Both the position numbers and the translations under genes were made by a program. A stretch of 64,000 nucleotides of DNA from Colwellia sp. 75C3 (GTDB lineage: Bacteria; Pseudomonadota; Gammaproteobacteria; Enterobacterales; Alteromonadaceae), in the NCBI RefSeq assembly GCF_002836255.1, contig NZ_PJAU01000059.1, positions 124,001 through 188,000 of the forward strand, read 5' to 3'. The notes beneath the pieces are model-generated. The model saw nothing but the letters and a program-made list of their open reading frames with translations, had not been told where the DNA came from and did no database searches. Shown here one piece after another: positions 44,943 through 55,795 of the stretch; position 1 is the first letter of the stretch, and each line of letters opens with the position of its first letter.

Positions 44943-47507
44943 ATGAGTACAGATAAGCAGTTATTGAAAAAGTTTAAAGTTGTTGTGGTAGGTAATGGCA
45001 TGGTTGGCCATCATTTTGTGGAAGAAATGGCAAAAAATACTGATTACGACATAACTGTGCTATCTGCAGAGTCTCGTTTAGCTTACGACAGAGTTCACTT
45101 GTCTGAATATTTTGGTGGTAAAACGGCTGAAGATTTAGCGATGACTACACCTGAGCACTATGAAGAATTAGGCGTTAACTTTAAGACCAATGCCAAGGTC
45201 ACTTCCATTGATAAAGTGGCCAAATGTGTCACTACCGAAAAGGGTGAAACATATCACTACGACAAGCTTGTTTTAGCAACGGGCTCTTATCCATTTGTGC
45301 CACCTATTCCAGGTAAAGATCAAGACCATTGTTTAGTTTATCGTACTATTGACGATTTAGAAGACATCGCCGCCAGTGCTAAAGTAAGTAAAGTTGGAGT
45401 GGTTATTGGTGGTGGTTTATTAGGTCTCGAAGCGGCAAACGCTATCAAACAACTAGGTCTACAAACACACGTTGTTGAATTTGCGCCACAATTAATGGGT
45501 GTGCAAATCGATGGCGGCGGTGGGCGTTTATTAAGGCAAAAAATTGAAGACTTAGGTGTGCAAGTTCATACCTCTAAAGCAACTAGCGTAATCGAAAAAG
45601 GTAATACTAGCCGTTATAAATTATGCTTTAGTGATGACACAGAATTAGAAACAGATTTAATTTTATTCTCTGCGGGTATTCGCCCGTATGACAACCTTGC
45701 ACGAGAATTTGACCTAGATTTGGGTGAGCGTGGCGGTATTGTTGTTAACAACCAATGTCAAACCTCAGACGAAAACATTTACGCTATTGGTGAATGTGCA
45801 TTATGGAATAACTTCATTTTTGGTTTAGTTGCCCCAGGTTATGCCATGGCGAAAGTAGCAGCCAAACACATTAGTGGTGAAGAAGGTGAATTTACCGGTG
45901 CCGATATGAGCACGAAGTTAAAGCTAATGGGCGTAGAAGTTGGCTCTATTGGCGATGCACACGGTAAAACTGAAGGTTCATTAACCTACACCTACGAAAA
46001 CCAACCTGAAGGCGTATATAAGAAAATTGTAGTTTCGAGCGACAAAAAAGCCTTACTCGGTGCTGTGCTTATTGGTGATACCAGTGAATACGATACTTTA
46101 TTGCAATACATGCTTAATGCCATTGAATTACCTGAATCCCCGGAAGGTCTTATTCTGCCAATGGCGGCTGATAAACCAACGTTAGGTGTTGATGCCTTAC
46201 CAGATACTGCAACAATTTGCTCATGTCATAACGTCACTAAAGGCGACATTATTGCTTCTATTGATGCTGGCGCAACAACGGTAGGTGAGGTGAAAAGCTG
46301 TACTAAAGCTGGCTCTGGTTGTGGTGGTTGCGCTGCGTTGGTTAAGAGTGTTGCCGATAACGAGTTTGAAAAACGCGGTGTTGAAGTTAAAAAAGATATT
46401 TGTGAGCATTTTGCTTATTCACGCAGTGAAATCTTCGACATTGTTAGCGTAGAAAAAATCAAAACCTTTGATGAGCTACTTGAAAGTCATGGTCGCGGTT
46501 TAGGGTGTGAAATTTGTAAACCATTAGCTGGTTCAGTACTTGCCTCAGTTTGGAATGATTACATTCTTAAAAAGCCTCATTTATCACTGCAAGATACTAA
46601 TGATACTTACCTAGGTAACATGCAAAAAGATGGTACTTATTCAGTGGTACCGCGTATTGCCGGTGGTGAAATTACGCCAGATAAACTTATCGTACTCGGT
46701 GAAGTCGCTAAAAAATATAACTTGTATACCAAAATTACCGGTGGTGCTCGTGTTGATTTATTTGGAGCTCGTGTTGAACAGTTACCGCCTATTTGGAAAG
46801 AGTTAGTTGATGCTGGTTTTGAAACAGGCCACGCCTACGGTAAATCATTACGTACTGTTAAATCCTGTGTTGGCTCTACTTGGTGTCGCTACGGCGTACA
46901 AGACAGTATGAGCATGGCCATCGATTTAGAACACAGATACAAAGGTTTACGTGCCCCACATAAGATTAAATTTGGTGTGTCGGGTTGTACTCGTGAATGT
47001 GCTGAAGCACAGGGTAAAGATATCGGTATTATTGCAACTGAAAATGGTTGGAACCTTTTTGTCGGGGGCAATGGTGGTATGAAGCCACGTCACGGTGATT
47101 TATTTGCCACGGATTTAGATGATGACACTTTAGTAAAATATGTTGACCGAATTCTGATGTTCTACGTACAAACGGGTGACAGATTACAGCGTACCTCTAC
47201 TTGGATGGATAATCTAGAAGGCGGTTTAGCTTACTTACAAGACGTTATCATGAACGACAGCTTAGGTATTAATGCTGTGCTAGAAACGCAAATGAAAGCC
47301 ATTGTTGGTACTTATCAATGTGAATGGAAAACAACTCTTGAAGATCCTGAAGCATTAAAACGTTTTCAACCTTTCGTTAACTCAGACAAGGCTGATAGCA
47401 ATATCCAGTTTGTTACTGAGCGTGAGCAAATTCGTCCTGCACGTGGTGCAGAAAAAATTGACGTAACATTCATTGATGCAACAGAAATCGTCGCCGAAGA
47501 AGCATAA
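44943..47507 (+). CDS. nirB: assimilatory nitrite reductase, large subunit
   Basis: An 854-residue NirB of normal length. An FAD/NAD(P)H reductase (about 8-410) begins VVVGNGMVGHHFVEEM. A BFD-type [2Fe-2S] domain follows, with CSCHN and CTKAGSGCGGC (about 425-475). The sulfite/nitrite reductase domain ligates siroheme and [4Fe-4S] through CVGSTWC and CTREC. It reduces nitrite to ammonia in the cytoplasm. AGGA lies ten bases before the ATG. It is the first gene of nirB-nirD-nasC behind a sigma-54 promoter. Confidence 0.97.
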   Translation: MSTDKQLLKKFKVVVVGNGMVGHHFVEEMAKNTDYDITVLSAESRLAYDRVHLSEYFGGKTAEDLAMTTPEHYEELGVNFKTNAKVTSIDKVAKCVTTEKGETYHYDKLVLATGSYPFVPPIPGKDQDHCLVYRTIDDLEDIAASAKVSKVGVVIGGGLLGLEAANAIKQLGLQTHVVEFAPQLMGVQIDGGGGRLLRQKIEDLGVQVHTSKATSVIEKGNTSRYKLCFSDDTELETDLILFSAGIRPYDNLAREFDLDLGERGGIVVNNQCQTSDENIYAIGECALWNNFIFGLVAPGYAMAKVAAKHISGEEGEFTGADMSTKLKLMGVEVGSIGDAHGKTEGSLTYTYENQPEGVYKKIVVSSDKKALLGAVLIGDTSEYDTLLQYMLNAIELPESPEGLILPMAADKPTLGVDALPDTATICSCHNVTKGDIIASIDAGATTVGEVKSCTKAGSGCGGCAALVKSVADNEFEKRGVEVKKDICEHFAYSRSEIFDIVSVEKIKTFDELLESHGRGLGCEICKPLAGSVLASVWNDYILKKPHLSLQDTNDTYLGNMQKDGTYSVVPRIAGGEITPDKLIVLGEVAKKYNLYTKITGGARVDLFGARVEQLPPIWKELVDAGFETGHAYGKSLRTVKSCVGSTWCRYGVQDSMSMAIDLEHRYKGLRAPHKIKFGVSGCTRECAEAQGKDIGIIATENGWNLFVGGNGGMKPRHGDLFATDLDDDTLVKYVDRILMFYVQTGDRLQRTSTWMDNLEGGLAYLQDVIMNDSLGINAVLETQMKAIVGTYQCEWKTTLEDPEALKRFQPFVNSDKADSNIQFVTEREQIRPARGAEKIDVTFIDATEIVAEEA

Positions 47508-47522
47508 GAGGAGCACAACAAA

Positions 47523-47891
47523 ATGACACTTTCAACCAAAGCAACAACTGACAAAACATGGAAAACTATCTGCGGTACAACGGACCTAGTAAAAGATTCA
47601 GGTATCAGTGCTTTAATCGCTAACTCTGCGGGTGAAGATGAGCAAGTAGCTATTTTCCACATCCCTAACAGCGAAGAAAAAATATTTGCCGTTGGTAACT
47701 ATGACCCTATTGGCGAAGCCAATGTATTGTATCGCGGTCTTGTTGGCTGTATTGACGATGAACCAGTAGTTTCTTCACCATTATATAAGCAACATTACTC
47801 GTTAAAAACAGGCCGTTGTTTACAAGAAGAAAAGACTATCGCAGTTTACGATATTCGTATTGAAAACGAGCAAGTACAGCTTTTTTACTAG
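47523..47891 (+). CDS. nirD: nitrite reductase, small subunit
   Basis: A 122-residue NirD with the Rieske-like fold but without the Cys/His iron-sulfur ligands, as in the bacterial family. It starts 15 bases after nirB with GAGGAG upstream and shares the operon. Features are GEDEQVAIFHIPNSEEKIFA, then NYDPIGEANVLYRGLVG, and a closing segment ending YDIRIENEQVQLFY. It completes the NADH-dependent nitrite reductase. Confidence 0.95.
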   Translation: MTLSTKATTDKTWKTICGTTDLVKDSGISALIANSAGEDEQVAIFHIPNSEEKIFAVGNYDPIGEANVLYRGLVGCIDDEPVVSSPLYKQHYSLKTGRCLQEEKTIAVYDIRIENEQVQLFY

Positions 47892-47980
47892 CTTGTTATC
47901 AAATATACCCAACCCACATGAGACGCTTAATGCGAATTAACGTGGCAAGGGTATGAATATATTGTTTTTAGGAGTTCAGT

Positions 47981-50698
47981 TTGAGCGATTTATTACCAAC
48001 ATCACCGCTTACTTCATCTGTTATTAAAACCGGTGAACCGTCACTAATTCAAAGTACTTGTGCCTATTGTGGCGTAGGTTGTGGTGTTGATATTGGCGTA
48101 GCAGATGGCAAAGCAACGTCATTAACAGGTTCAGCTAACCACCCTGCAAACTTCGGAAGACTGTGTGTTAAAGGTAGTAACTTACTGAACACCATAGATT
48201 TAACAGGTCGTTTGTTAGCGCCTGAAATAGCGGGCGAACAAGTGAGTTGGGATAAAGCGACCGATTACGTCGCTGAGCAATTTAACGACATCATTAAAAA
48301 GCACGGCAAAGACTCTGTTGCTTTTTATGTGTCAGGTCAGTTATTAACTGAAGATTACTACATTGCTAACAAGCTGATGAAAGGTTATATCGGCTCAGGT
48401 AACATAGATACCAACTCTCGACTTTGTATGTCGTCAGCAGTTTCAGCATACAAACGTGCTTTTGGTGAAGATGTTGTTCCGTGTACTTATGAAGACCTTG
48501 AGCAAACCGACTTATTATTAATTACGGGATCTAACGCAGCTTGGACGCATCCGGTATTATATCAACGTATTGAGCGCGCGAAAAAAATTAATCCTGCGAT
48601 GAAAGTTGTGGTGATTGACCCCCGTAAAACAGCAACCTGTGAGCTAGCTGATAATTTCATTCAATTAAAACCGGGTACTGACGGTGCCTTTTTTAATGGT
48701 CTTTTGAATTATTTGGCAGAAAATGGCGGTTTAGATCCTGATTATATAGACGGATTCACCGATGGTTTTGAAGAAACCCTAAAACAAACTTCAACGTGGT
48801 CAATCGCGAATGTGGCTGAATATTGTCAAGTGAGTGCTGAAGAAATCACGGCTGTTTATCAGTTGTTTTGTCAGAGTAAAAGCGCAGTTACCTTCTATTC
48901 TATGGGTATTAATCAATCGTCTTCTGGTGTTGATAAATGCCAAAGTATTATTAATTGTCATTTAGCTAGTGGTAAAATAGCCAAAGCGGGTAGTGGACCT
49001 TTTTCAATTACAGGACAACCCAATGCTATGGGTGGGAGAGAAGTTGGCGGACTTGCCAATCAACTTGCCGCTCACATGGATATCGATAACCCAGCACATC
49101 AAGATAAAGTACAACGTTTTTGGCAATCACCGACCATAGCCAAAAAACAAGGTGCTAAAGCCATTGAGTTGTTTGATAAAATAGCGATGGGTGAAATTAA
49201 AGCCGTATGGATAATGGCAACTAATCCCGTAGTAAGTTTGCCTGATCGCGATAAAATAATTGCAGCGCTGAAGAAGTGTGAATTAGTGGTCGTGTCAGAT
49301 TGTGTTGAGAAAAATGATACGTTGGCTTTTGCTGATGTAAAATTACCGGCAACGCCATGGTTAGAAAAAAATGGCACGGTCACCAATTCAGAGCGACGTA
49401 TCTCGCGTCAACGCAATGCAGTTGCACCTGCGGGACAAGCTAAACATGATTGGCAAATTATCCAAGATGTTGCCACCAAAATGGGCTTTGATGGCTTTGA
49501 TTTCGATGACGTAAGTGATGTTTTTAAAGAGCATGCGCAATTAACTCAATTTGAAAATAATGGTGAGCGCTTACTCGATTTAAGTGGCTTAAGCCAATTA
49601 TCGGCCAAAGAGTATCATCAATTAGCACCAGTACATTGGCCAGTTAATAAAGAACATCCTCAAGGTTGTGCTCGCGTTTTTTCCGATGGAAAATTTAATA
49701 CCGCATCAGGTAAAGCACAGTTTATTGCTGTAACACCACAATTACCAATACAACAAACTTCAGCAGAATTCCCTTTTGTATTAAACAGTGGTCGAATGCG
49801 TGACCAATGGCATACTATGACCCGTACCGGCAAAACCAGTAAGCTTTCCGCACATACAGATAAACCCTATCTATATTTACATCCTAAAGATGCCAAAGAC
49901 TTAGGCGTGCAAGATAACGATATGCTTACCATTACAGCAAGCACAGGGCAGGCGATTTCTCATGTGAAAGTTGATAATCAACAACGCATTGGTGAGTGCT
50001 TTATGCCAATCCATTGGAACAAAAGTTATGCCTCACATGGCAACGTTAGCGCTTTGTATCAAGGTATTGTCGATCCCATTTCAGGACAGGCTGAATGCAA
50101 GCAAGGCGCTGTTGGCTTAAGTAAAAAAATATATCAACAATATGTTAGCGTACACACTACTGGTGACGTTAATCTCAACGCAGATTTTTGGGTAAAAAGT
50201 ACCGCCGTCTATGGCGATGTTTATCAAGTGGCATTTCATCAAACAACGAATGATGCCCTATTGTGGAGCCAAAAGACGAGTGGTCTATCTGGTGAATGGT
50301 TAACCTTCCAACAAGGTAGCCAGTGTTTTATTGTTTGTTTACAAGCAGGTAAACTTGCCTTTTTAGCCTATTTTTCAACTGGCTGGCCTGAAATTGAAAC
50401 GTCATGGCTTGATCACGTTTTTAGTGAAAAAACGTTAGCATTTGCCACGATACAATCACTTTTACTAGGTATTTCAAGTGAAGAATTCAATCAAGGTAAA
50501 CAGGTGTGTAGTTGTTTTAATATCGGTGAAAAAACCATTAATAAAGCGATAGGGCAAGGCTGTAGCAGTGTTGATGAATTGGGTGAAAAGTTACAGTGCG
50601 GTACTAAATGTGGCTCTTGTAAGCCAGAATTAGCCAGCTTAATCAGTCAGTACCAAACAGATCATATTACCGTCATAACCGACCTTGCGGTCAGCTAA
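47981..50698 (+). CDS. nasC: assimilatory nitrate reductase, catalytic subunit
   Basis: A 905-residue molybdopterin oxidoreductase. The start is TTG at 47981 behind GGAG. An N-terminal [4Fe-4S] motif (CAYCGVGC plus the cysteine in RLCVKGSN) is followed by the molybdopterin domains (TNSRLCMSSAV around the cofactor; NSGRMRDQWHTMTRTG in the dinucleotide-binding part). A C-terminal BFD-type [2Fe-2S] domain (about 840-895, VCSCFNIGEK and CGTKCGSCKPEL) replaces the separate electron carrier used elsewhere. It reduces nitrate to nitrite in the cytoplasm, and its product goes to NirBD. The symbol is used in the Klebsiella sense (nasA in some nomenclatures). Confidence 0.95.
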   Translation: MSDLLPTSPLTSSVIKTGEPSLIQSTCAYCGVGCGVDIGVADGKATSLTGSANHPANFGRLCVKGSNLLNTIDLTGRLLAPEIAGEQVSWDKATDYVAEQFNDIIKKHGKDSVAFYVSGQLLTEDYYIANKLMKGYIGSGNIDTNSRLCMSSAVSAYKRAFGEDVVPCTYEDLEQTDLLLITGSNAAWTHPVLYQRIERAKKINPAMKVVVIDPRKTATCELADNFIQLKPGTDGAFFNGLLNYLAENGGLDPDYIDGFTDGFEETLKQTSTWSIANVAEYCQVSAEEITAVYQLFCQSKSAVTFYSMGINQSSSGVDKCQSIINCHLASGKIAKAGSGPFSITGQPNAMGGREVGGLANQLAAHMDIDNPAHQDKVQRFWQSPTIAKKQGAKAIELFDKIAMGEIKAVWIMATNPVVSLPDRDKIIAALKKCELVVVSDCVEKNDTLAFADVKLPATPWLEKNGTVTNSERRISRQRNAVAPAGQAKHDWQIIQDVATKMGFDGFDFDDVSDVFKEHAQLTQFENNGERLLDLSGLSQLSAKEYHQLAPVHWPVNKEHPQGCARVFSDGKFNTASGKAQFIAVTPQLPIQQTSAEFPFVLNSGRMRDQWHTMTRTGKTSKLSAHTDKPYLYLHPKDAKDLGVQDNDMLTITASTGQAISHVKVDNQQRIGECFMPIHWNKSYASHGNVSALYQGIVDPISGQAECKQGAVGLSKKIYQQYVSVHTTGDVNLNADFWVKSTAVYGDVYQVAFHQTTNDALLWSQKTSGLSGEWLTFQQGSQCFIVCLQAGKLAFLAYFSTGWPEIETSWLDHVFSEKTLAFATIQSLLLGISSEEFNQGKQVCSCFNIGEKTINKAIGQGCSSVDELGEKLQCGTKCGSCKPELASLISQYQTDHITVITDLAVS

Positions 50699-50798
50699 AA
50701 AAATAAAGAGTAACTATATTAATCTAGCGTACTAGCATAGTCAGTAGAAACTTGGTTACAATACGCGCTCTTAAAAATGCTCAATGAATGGATTTATC

Positions 50799-52172
50799 AT
50801 GTCACTTTCTGTTGTTATTCTTGCCGCGGGTAAAGGTACCCGTATGCGCTCTTCTTTACCTAAAGTACTACATAGTATCGCCGACAAGCCAATGGTTGCG
50901 CATGTTATCGATAGCGCTCGCCAACTCGGCGCAAGCAATATCTATGTGGTTTATGGCTTTGGCGGTGAAGTATTACAACAACGTATCACCGGTGATGACT
51001 TAACATTTGTTGAGCAAGTAGAGCAACTCGGAACAGGTCACGCCGTTGATCAAGCTTCACCTTTTTTGAAAGATGATGAAAATGTACTCGTATTATACGG
51101 TGACGTACCATTAACTAAAGTATCTACCTTAGAAAGCTTATTAGCCGCTAAACCAGAAAATGGCATGGCGTTATTAACGGTAAACTTGGCTAACCCAATG
51201 GGCTACGGTCGTATCGTTCGTGAAGACATTGCTGGTGAGCAACAAGTCGTTGGTATTATTGAACAAAAAGATGCCAGTGCTGAGCAGCTAAAAATTAACG
51301 AAGCTAATACCGGTATTTTACTGGCTAATGGCGGCGATTTAAAACGTTGGTTAAGCAATTTATCAAGTGATAATGCCCAAGGTGAATACTACCTAACCGA
51401 TATTATTGCTTCAGCTCACGGTGAAGGCAAAGTTATTGCTACTGCACACCCAGAAACTGAAGTGGAAGTAGAAGGCGCTAATAATCGAGTTCAACTGGCA
51501 GCACTAGAACGTGCTTTTCAAGCACGCATTGCAGAACAACTAATGATTGCTGGCGCTAGTTTACGTGACCCGGCACGCATCGATGTTCGTGGTAACTTAA
51601 CTACAGGCACTGAAGTTAGCATTGATGTTAACTGTATTTTTGAAGGGTCAGTAACACTGGCTGATAACGTACTGATTGGCGCAAACTGTATTATTATCAA
51701 TAGTACTATTGGCGAAAATGTTGAAATAAAGCCTAACAGTATTATTGAAGATGCCATTATTGAAGCTGATTGCTCTGTAGGTCCTTTTGCCCGTATTCGT
51801 CCTGGCTCAGTAATGAAACAAAATTCGCATATCGGTAACTTTGTTGAAATGAAAAACACCACTTTTGGTACTGGCAGTAAGGCTGGTCACTTAAGTTATC
51901 TCGGTAATGCCGAAATAGGCAGCAAAGTAAATATTGGTGCAGGAACGATTACTTGTAATTACGATGGTGTAAATAAATCAATCACTGAAATTGGTGATAA
52001 TGCATTTATTGGCTCTAATAGTTCATTGGTAGCGCCAGTAACTATTGGTAACTCAGCGACGATTGGAGCAGGCTCTGTCATTACTAAGCAAGTAGAAGAT
52101 AACGGTTTAGGGCTTGGTCGCGGTAAACAACGTAATGTTGCAGGTTGGCAGCGACCGGTAAAAAACAGTTAA
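50799..52172 (+). CDS. glmU: bifunctional GlcNAc-1-P uridyltransferase / GlcN-1-P acetyltransferase
   Basis: A 457-residue GlmU. I start at the ATG at 50799, which gives [16 protein letters not shown] as in other GlmU proteins; an in-frame ATG 15 bases earlier is less likely. The N-terminal half is the UTP-binding pyrophosphorylase ([15 protein letters not shown]). The C-terminal half is a left-handed beta-helix with hexapeptide repeats and the acetyltransferase segments [11 protein letters not shown] and [12 protein letters not shown]. It makes UDP-GlcNAc for peptidoglycan and LPS. A DeoR regulator and glmS follow, the same order as in Pseudomonas. Confidence 0.97.
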   Translation: MSLSVVILAAGKGTRMRSSLPKVLHSIADKPMVAHVIDSARQLGASNIYVVYGFGGEVLQQRITGDDLTFVEQVEQLGTGHAVDQASPFLKDDENVLVLYGDVPLTKVSTLESLLAAKPENGMALLTVNLANPMGYGRIVREDIAGEQQVVGIIEQKDASAEQLKINEANTGILLANGGDLKRWLSNLSSDNAQGEYYLTDIIASAHGEGKVIATAHPETEVEVEGANNRVQLAALERAFQARIAEQLMIAGASLRDPARIDVRGNLTTGTEVSIDVNCIFEGSVTLADNVLIGANCIIINSTIGENVEIKPNSIIEDAIIEADCSVGPFARIRPGSVMKQNSHIGNFVEMKNTTFGTGSKAGHLSYLGNAEIGSKVNIGAGTITCNYDGVNKSITEIGDNAFIGSNSSLVAPVTIGNSATIGAGSVITKQVEDNGLGLGRGKQRNVAGWQRPVKNS

Positions 52173-52197
52173 TTACCTGATAAGTAAAGTTATTTTC

Positions 52198-52227
52198 TAA
52201 AAGTGCTATTTTTATAGCACTTTTTTT
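52198..52227 (+). terminator. intrinsic terminator of glmU
   Basis: AAAAGTGCTAT pairs with ATAGCACTTTT and the T-run continues. It separates glmU from the regulator gene. From here to 52393 there is only an AT-rich leader. Confidence 0.85.
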
Positions 52228-52393
52228 ATGTCTAAATTTCGAGCATTACTTGTTGGATAAGTTATCATGAAAATCTAAGTAAGAATTGCATTATCTTTCG
52301 GTATGAAACATAATACCCGTAATAGCGAAACTAAATTTCGCAACTCGAAACTATTCGAAACAAATTAATCAAATAAGTTAACCATTAAATCCC

Positions 52394-53158
52394 ATGTCGA
52401 AACGAAATACTCAACAACGTCGTCATAATATAATTGCCGACTTAAATGCCCAGGGTGAAGTCAGCGTAGATAGCTTAGCCAAGCAATTTGATACCTCAGA
52501 AGTCACCATCAGAAAAGACCTTGCCGCACTGGAAAACAGCGGTTTGTTGCTAAGACGTTATGGTGGTGCGGTTGCTTTGCCCAGTGAAATTACTGAAACA
52601 AAAGCAGATCCACTGTCGCAACAAAAACTACTTATTGCGAAAAAAGCAGCGATGCTTATTCGTGATCACAACCGCATTATCATCGATAGCGGTCAAACCA
52701 CCTCTGCTTTAGTCAGTGAATTAGCCAATAAAAAAGGCCTAGTGGTAATGACCAATGCACTTAGCATTGCTAACGAGATTCACGCATTAGAAAACGAACC
52801 GACATTATTGATGACCGGTGGAACGTGGGACGCAAACTCTGAAGCTTTTCAGGGACAAGTTGCCGAACAAGTTTTACGATCGTACGACTTTGACCAACTC
52901 TTTATTGGTGCTGATGGTATCGATATTAAGCGTGGTACTACTACCTTTAATGAATTAATCGGCTTGAGCCGAGTTATGGCAGAAGTCGCTCGCGAAGTTA
53001 TCGTAATGGTTGAATCAGACAAAATAACAAAGAAAATCCCAAATTTAGAACTAACCTGGGAGCAAATTCATACAGTGATCACCGATGACGGTCTCTCTGA
53101 CGAAATGCGAACAGCGCTCACTGAGCAAGGCGTAAAATTAATTATCGCCAAAGGTTAA
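52394..53158 (+). CDS. DeoR/GlpR-family regulator, probably of glmS
   Basis: A 254-residue DeoR-family protein. The N-terminal winged helix-turn-helix (about 5-58) has SLAKQFDTSEVTIRKDL and NSGLLLRRYGGA. The C-terminal sugar-phosphate-sensing domain has the DSGQTTSALV and ADGIDIKRGTTTFNE motifs, typical of isomerase-like DeoR effector domains. It lies between glmU and glmS, the place held by GlmR in Pseudomonas, so control of amino-sugar synthesis by a hexosamine phosphate is likely. The ribosome site is weak. Confidence 0.9.
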   Translation: MSKRNTQQRRHNIIADLNAQGEVSVDSLAKQFDTSEVTIRKDLAALENSGLLLRRYGGAVALPSEITETKADPLSQQKLLIAKKAAMLIRDHNRIIIDSGQTTSALVSELANKKGLVVMTNALSIANEIHALENEPTLLMTGGTWDANSEAFQGQVAEQVLRSYDFDQLFIGADGIDIKRGTTTFNELIGLSRVMAEVAREVIVMVESDKITKKIPNLELTWEQIHTVITDDGLSDEMRTALTEQGVKLIIAKG

Positions 53159-53279
53159 TTTAGCTGATTTAGCTTATTTATTTAAGTTAATAGAGTTAAT
53201 GACGTTAATCAAGCTCAAAACAATGAAAGAATTTTACGTAAAAGACATAAATACGTAAAAATTAAAAGGAATCAATATT

Positions 53280-55112
53280 ATGTGTGGAATAGTCGGCGCA
53301 GTAGCGCAACGTGATGTAGCAGATATTTTAGTAGAAGGTTTAAAGCGATTAGAGTATCGCGGTTATGATTCTGCTGGTGTTGCAGTGGTCAATAATAATA
53401 ACGAACTACTCACAACAAAACGTTTAGGTAAAGTACAAGAACTTGCCCAAGCATTAGAGCTGAAACCTTTAACGGGCGGTACAGGCATAGCACACACACG
53501 TTGGGCTACGCATGGTGTTCCAAGCGAAGCGAATGCTCACCCTCATATTTCTAATAGCACTATCGCTGTAGTACATAATGGCATTATAGAAAATCATCAA
53601 ACCTTACGTAGTCAGCTACAAGGTTTAGGTTATGAATTTCTATCGCAAACGGATACCGAAGTAATTACTCACTTAGTTCATCATGAACTAAAAACCAGTG
53701 ATAGCTTATTATCAGCAGTACAAAAAACCGTTAAGCAGCTTGAAGGTGCTTACGGTACCGTAGTAATGGATAGTCGTGATAAAGACAACATCATCGTAGC
53801 TCGCTCTGGTAGCCCATTAGTTATTGGTTACGGTTTAGGCGAAAACTTCATTGCTTCAGATATTATGGCGTTACTACCGGTAACGCGTAAATTCTCTTAC
53901 CTTGAAGAAGGTGATGTCGCGCAAATCAGTCGCTTTAACGTCAGTATTTACGATACTAATGGCGAACCTGTAGAACGTGAAGCGAAAGATGCTAACGTTT
54001 CACACGACAGTGGTGATAAAGGTGAATACCGTCACTACATGTTAAAAGAAACGTACGAGCAGCCAACATCTGTGCGTAATACCTTAGAAGGTCGTTTAGT
54101 GGGTACTGAACTGAATATAGATACTTTTGGTCAGGGTGCGGATGACATTTTTAAGAATGTTGAACATGTACAAATTATCGCCTGTGGTACGAGTTACCAT
54201 TCAGGTATGGTTGCTCGTTACTGGTTAGAAGCGTTTGCCGGTGTTTCTTGTAATATCGAAATAGCCAGTGAGTTTAGATACCGTAAATCATTTGTACCTA
54301 AAAACTCTATGATTGTGACGTTATCGCAATCGGGTGAAACAGCAGATACTTTAGCGGCATTACGCTTAGCTAAAGAAATTGGCTACAAATCAAGTTTGAG
54401 CATTTGTAACGTACCCGGTTCTTCATTAGTACGTGAATCTGATTTATCGTTTATGACGAAAGCGGGCGCTGAAATTGGTGTTGCTTCAACTAAAGCATTT
54501 ACCACTCAGTTAGTCGGTTTATTAATGATGACATTAGCCATAGGTAAACATCATGGAATGTCGGTAGAGCAACAAAATAGCATTGCCACATCACTAATGA
54601 CATTACCAAATAAACTTGAAGAAGTACTTGCGTTAGCGCCTTCAATTGAAGCATTAGCGATAGATTTTGCTGACAAGCAAAACGCCTTATTTTTAGGTCG
54701 TGGCGATCAGTATCCAATCGCGATGGAAGGTGCGCTTAAGCTGAAAGAAATTTCATATATTCATGCAGAAGCTTATGCTGCAGGTGAACTTAAACATGGT
54801 CCTTTAGCACTTATTGATGCTGATATGCCTGTTATTGTTGTCGCGCCACAAAATGATTTAATTGAAAAATTAAAATCAAACGTTGAAGAAGTACGTGCCC
54901 GTGGCGGCTTAATGTATGTCTTTGCAGACAGCAATACCAATTTTGTTAGCGATGACACGATGAAGGTTATTGAAGTGCCGGTATGTGATGACATTATCGC
55001 ACCAATCGTTTACACCCTACCATTACAGTTACTTTCTTATTATGTAGCGATAATCAAAGGTACGGATGTCGATCAGCCACGTAACTTAGCGAAATCAGTT
55101 ACAGTAGAATAA
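53280..55112 (+). CDS. glmS: glutamine-fructose-6-phosphate aminotransferase
   Basis: A 610-residue GlmS of standard length. The N-terminal nucleophile Cys is residue 2 after Met removal ([12 protein letters not shown]). The glutaminase domain contains [11 protein letters not shown] and HTRWATHG. Two SIS domains bind fructose-6-phosphate ([29 protein letters not shown]), and it ends in NLAKSVTVE as the family does. It makes glucosamine-6-phosphate, the first committed step before GlmU. AAAAGGA lies ten bases before the ATG. A terminator follows about 70 bases on. Confidence 0.98.
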   Translation: MCGIVGAVAQRDVADILVEGLKRLEYRGYDSAGVAVVNNNNELLTTKRLGKVQELAQALELKPLTGGTGIAHTRWATHGVPSEANAHPHISNSTIAVVHNGIIENHQTLRSQLQGLGYEFLSQTDTEVITHLVHHELKTSDSLLSAVQKTVKQLEGAYGTVVMDSRDKDNIIVARSGSPLVIGYGLGENFIASDIMALLPVTRKFSYLEEGDVAQISRFNVSIYDTNGEPVEREAKDANVSHDSGDKGEYRHYMLKETYEQPTSVRNTLEGRLVGTELNIDTFGQGADDIFKNVEHVQIIACGTSYHSGMVARYWLEAFAGVSCNIEIASEFRYRKSFVPKNSMIVTLSQSGETADTLAALRLAKEIGYKSSLSICNVPGSSLVRESDLSFMTKAGAEIGVASTKAFTTQLVGLLMMTLAIGKHHGMSVEQQNSIATSLMTLPNKLEEVLALAPSIEALAIDFADKQNALFLGRGDQYPIAMEGALKLKEISYIHAEAYAAGELKHGPLALIDADMPVIVVAPQNDLIEKLKSNVEEVRARGGLMYVFADSNTNFVSDDTMKVIEVPVCDDIIAPIVYTLPLQLLSYYVAIIKGTDVDQPRNLAKSVTVE

Positions 55113-55180
55113 GCTGTTCAAAATGAATTGGTGACCGGTCAGTTATTGTCGGTTAATAAGTGTTAATAATAAGATTAAAA

Positions 55181-55216
55181 TAAAAGCGATTTACTCCTAG
55201 AGTAGTCGCTTTTTTA
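55181..55216 (+). terminator. intrinsic terminator of glmS
   Basis: AAAAGCGATTTACTC pairs with AGTAGTCGCTTTT around CTAG and runs into T6. A near-identical 31-base segment recurs at the terminator 55675-55710. The stretch 55217-55375 shows only a promoter-like AT-rich region. Confidence 0.88.
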
Positions 55217-55375
55217 TTATCCGAATATGTATTTTGTCATTGAAAATATTAGATATTGTTAACTATATAACTAAAGTGTCGATTATTTCATCTGATTAGT
55301 ATTTATCCATTTACTTATCCAAGTAAACCCCCTATATTCACACCGACTAAACGGAATTAATATAAGGATATTATT

Positions 55376-55612
55376 ATGGATAATACAAATTTAGATAGAA
55401 GACACTCATCACCCAGTAAATCGGCTCTATGGAATCAGTTAACAATTCCACAGCAGTTTGCATCAGCTAGTTTAAATAATTTCGGCTATGATCTCGCCTA
55501 TATTAGAGACAGTAATATAAATCCTATGGCGATCTTACTATGTGACAGTAAAGTGGCTGTGATTGATGCCGACGGTGATATAAACACAGACCCTAGTATT
55601 ACTATTAGATAG
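55376..55612 (+). CDS. small orphan protein of unknown function
   Basis: A 78-residue soluble protein that I do not recognise. AAGGA lies eight bases before the ATG, codon use resembles its neighbours, and it ends before its own terminator, so it is probably real. No signal peptide, membrane helix or cysteine motif is present apart from one Cys near residue 57. The C-terminal half (AILLCDSKVAVIDADGDI) predicts beta strands. It stands between two near-identical terminators and may have arrived as a cassette. Confidence 0.6.
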   Translation: MDNTNLDRRHSSPSKSALWNQLTIPQQFASASLNNFGYDLAYIRDSNINPMAILLCDSKVAVIDADGDINTDPSITIR

Positions 55613-55674
55613 TATGAAAACGCTACTCCTAAATATGTAATGCGTAAGCGGTTAACACTGTCTTTATAGCGCGT

Positions 55675-55710
55675 AAAAAGCGACTTACTCCTAGAGTAGT
55701 CGCTTTTTTT
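55675..55710 (+). terminator. intrinsic terminator, near-copy of the glmS terminator
   Basis: AAAAAGCGACTTACTC pairs with AGTAGTCGCTTTTT around CTAG. It differs from the glmS terminator core at one base in 31. Confidence 0.9.
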
Positions 55711-55795
55711 GGTTGGTAACAAGACACACCTAAAGGTTTTATTAAGGCTTGTAAGCTATAGTTTTAAATACGATAGAGCAAGTAGCATAGTATTT

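Noticed and set aside
55709..55795. N-terminal extension of the solute-binding-like protein
   Set aside because: It would begin at the edge of an intrinsic terminator and place the signal peptide internally.
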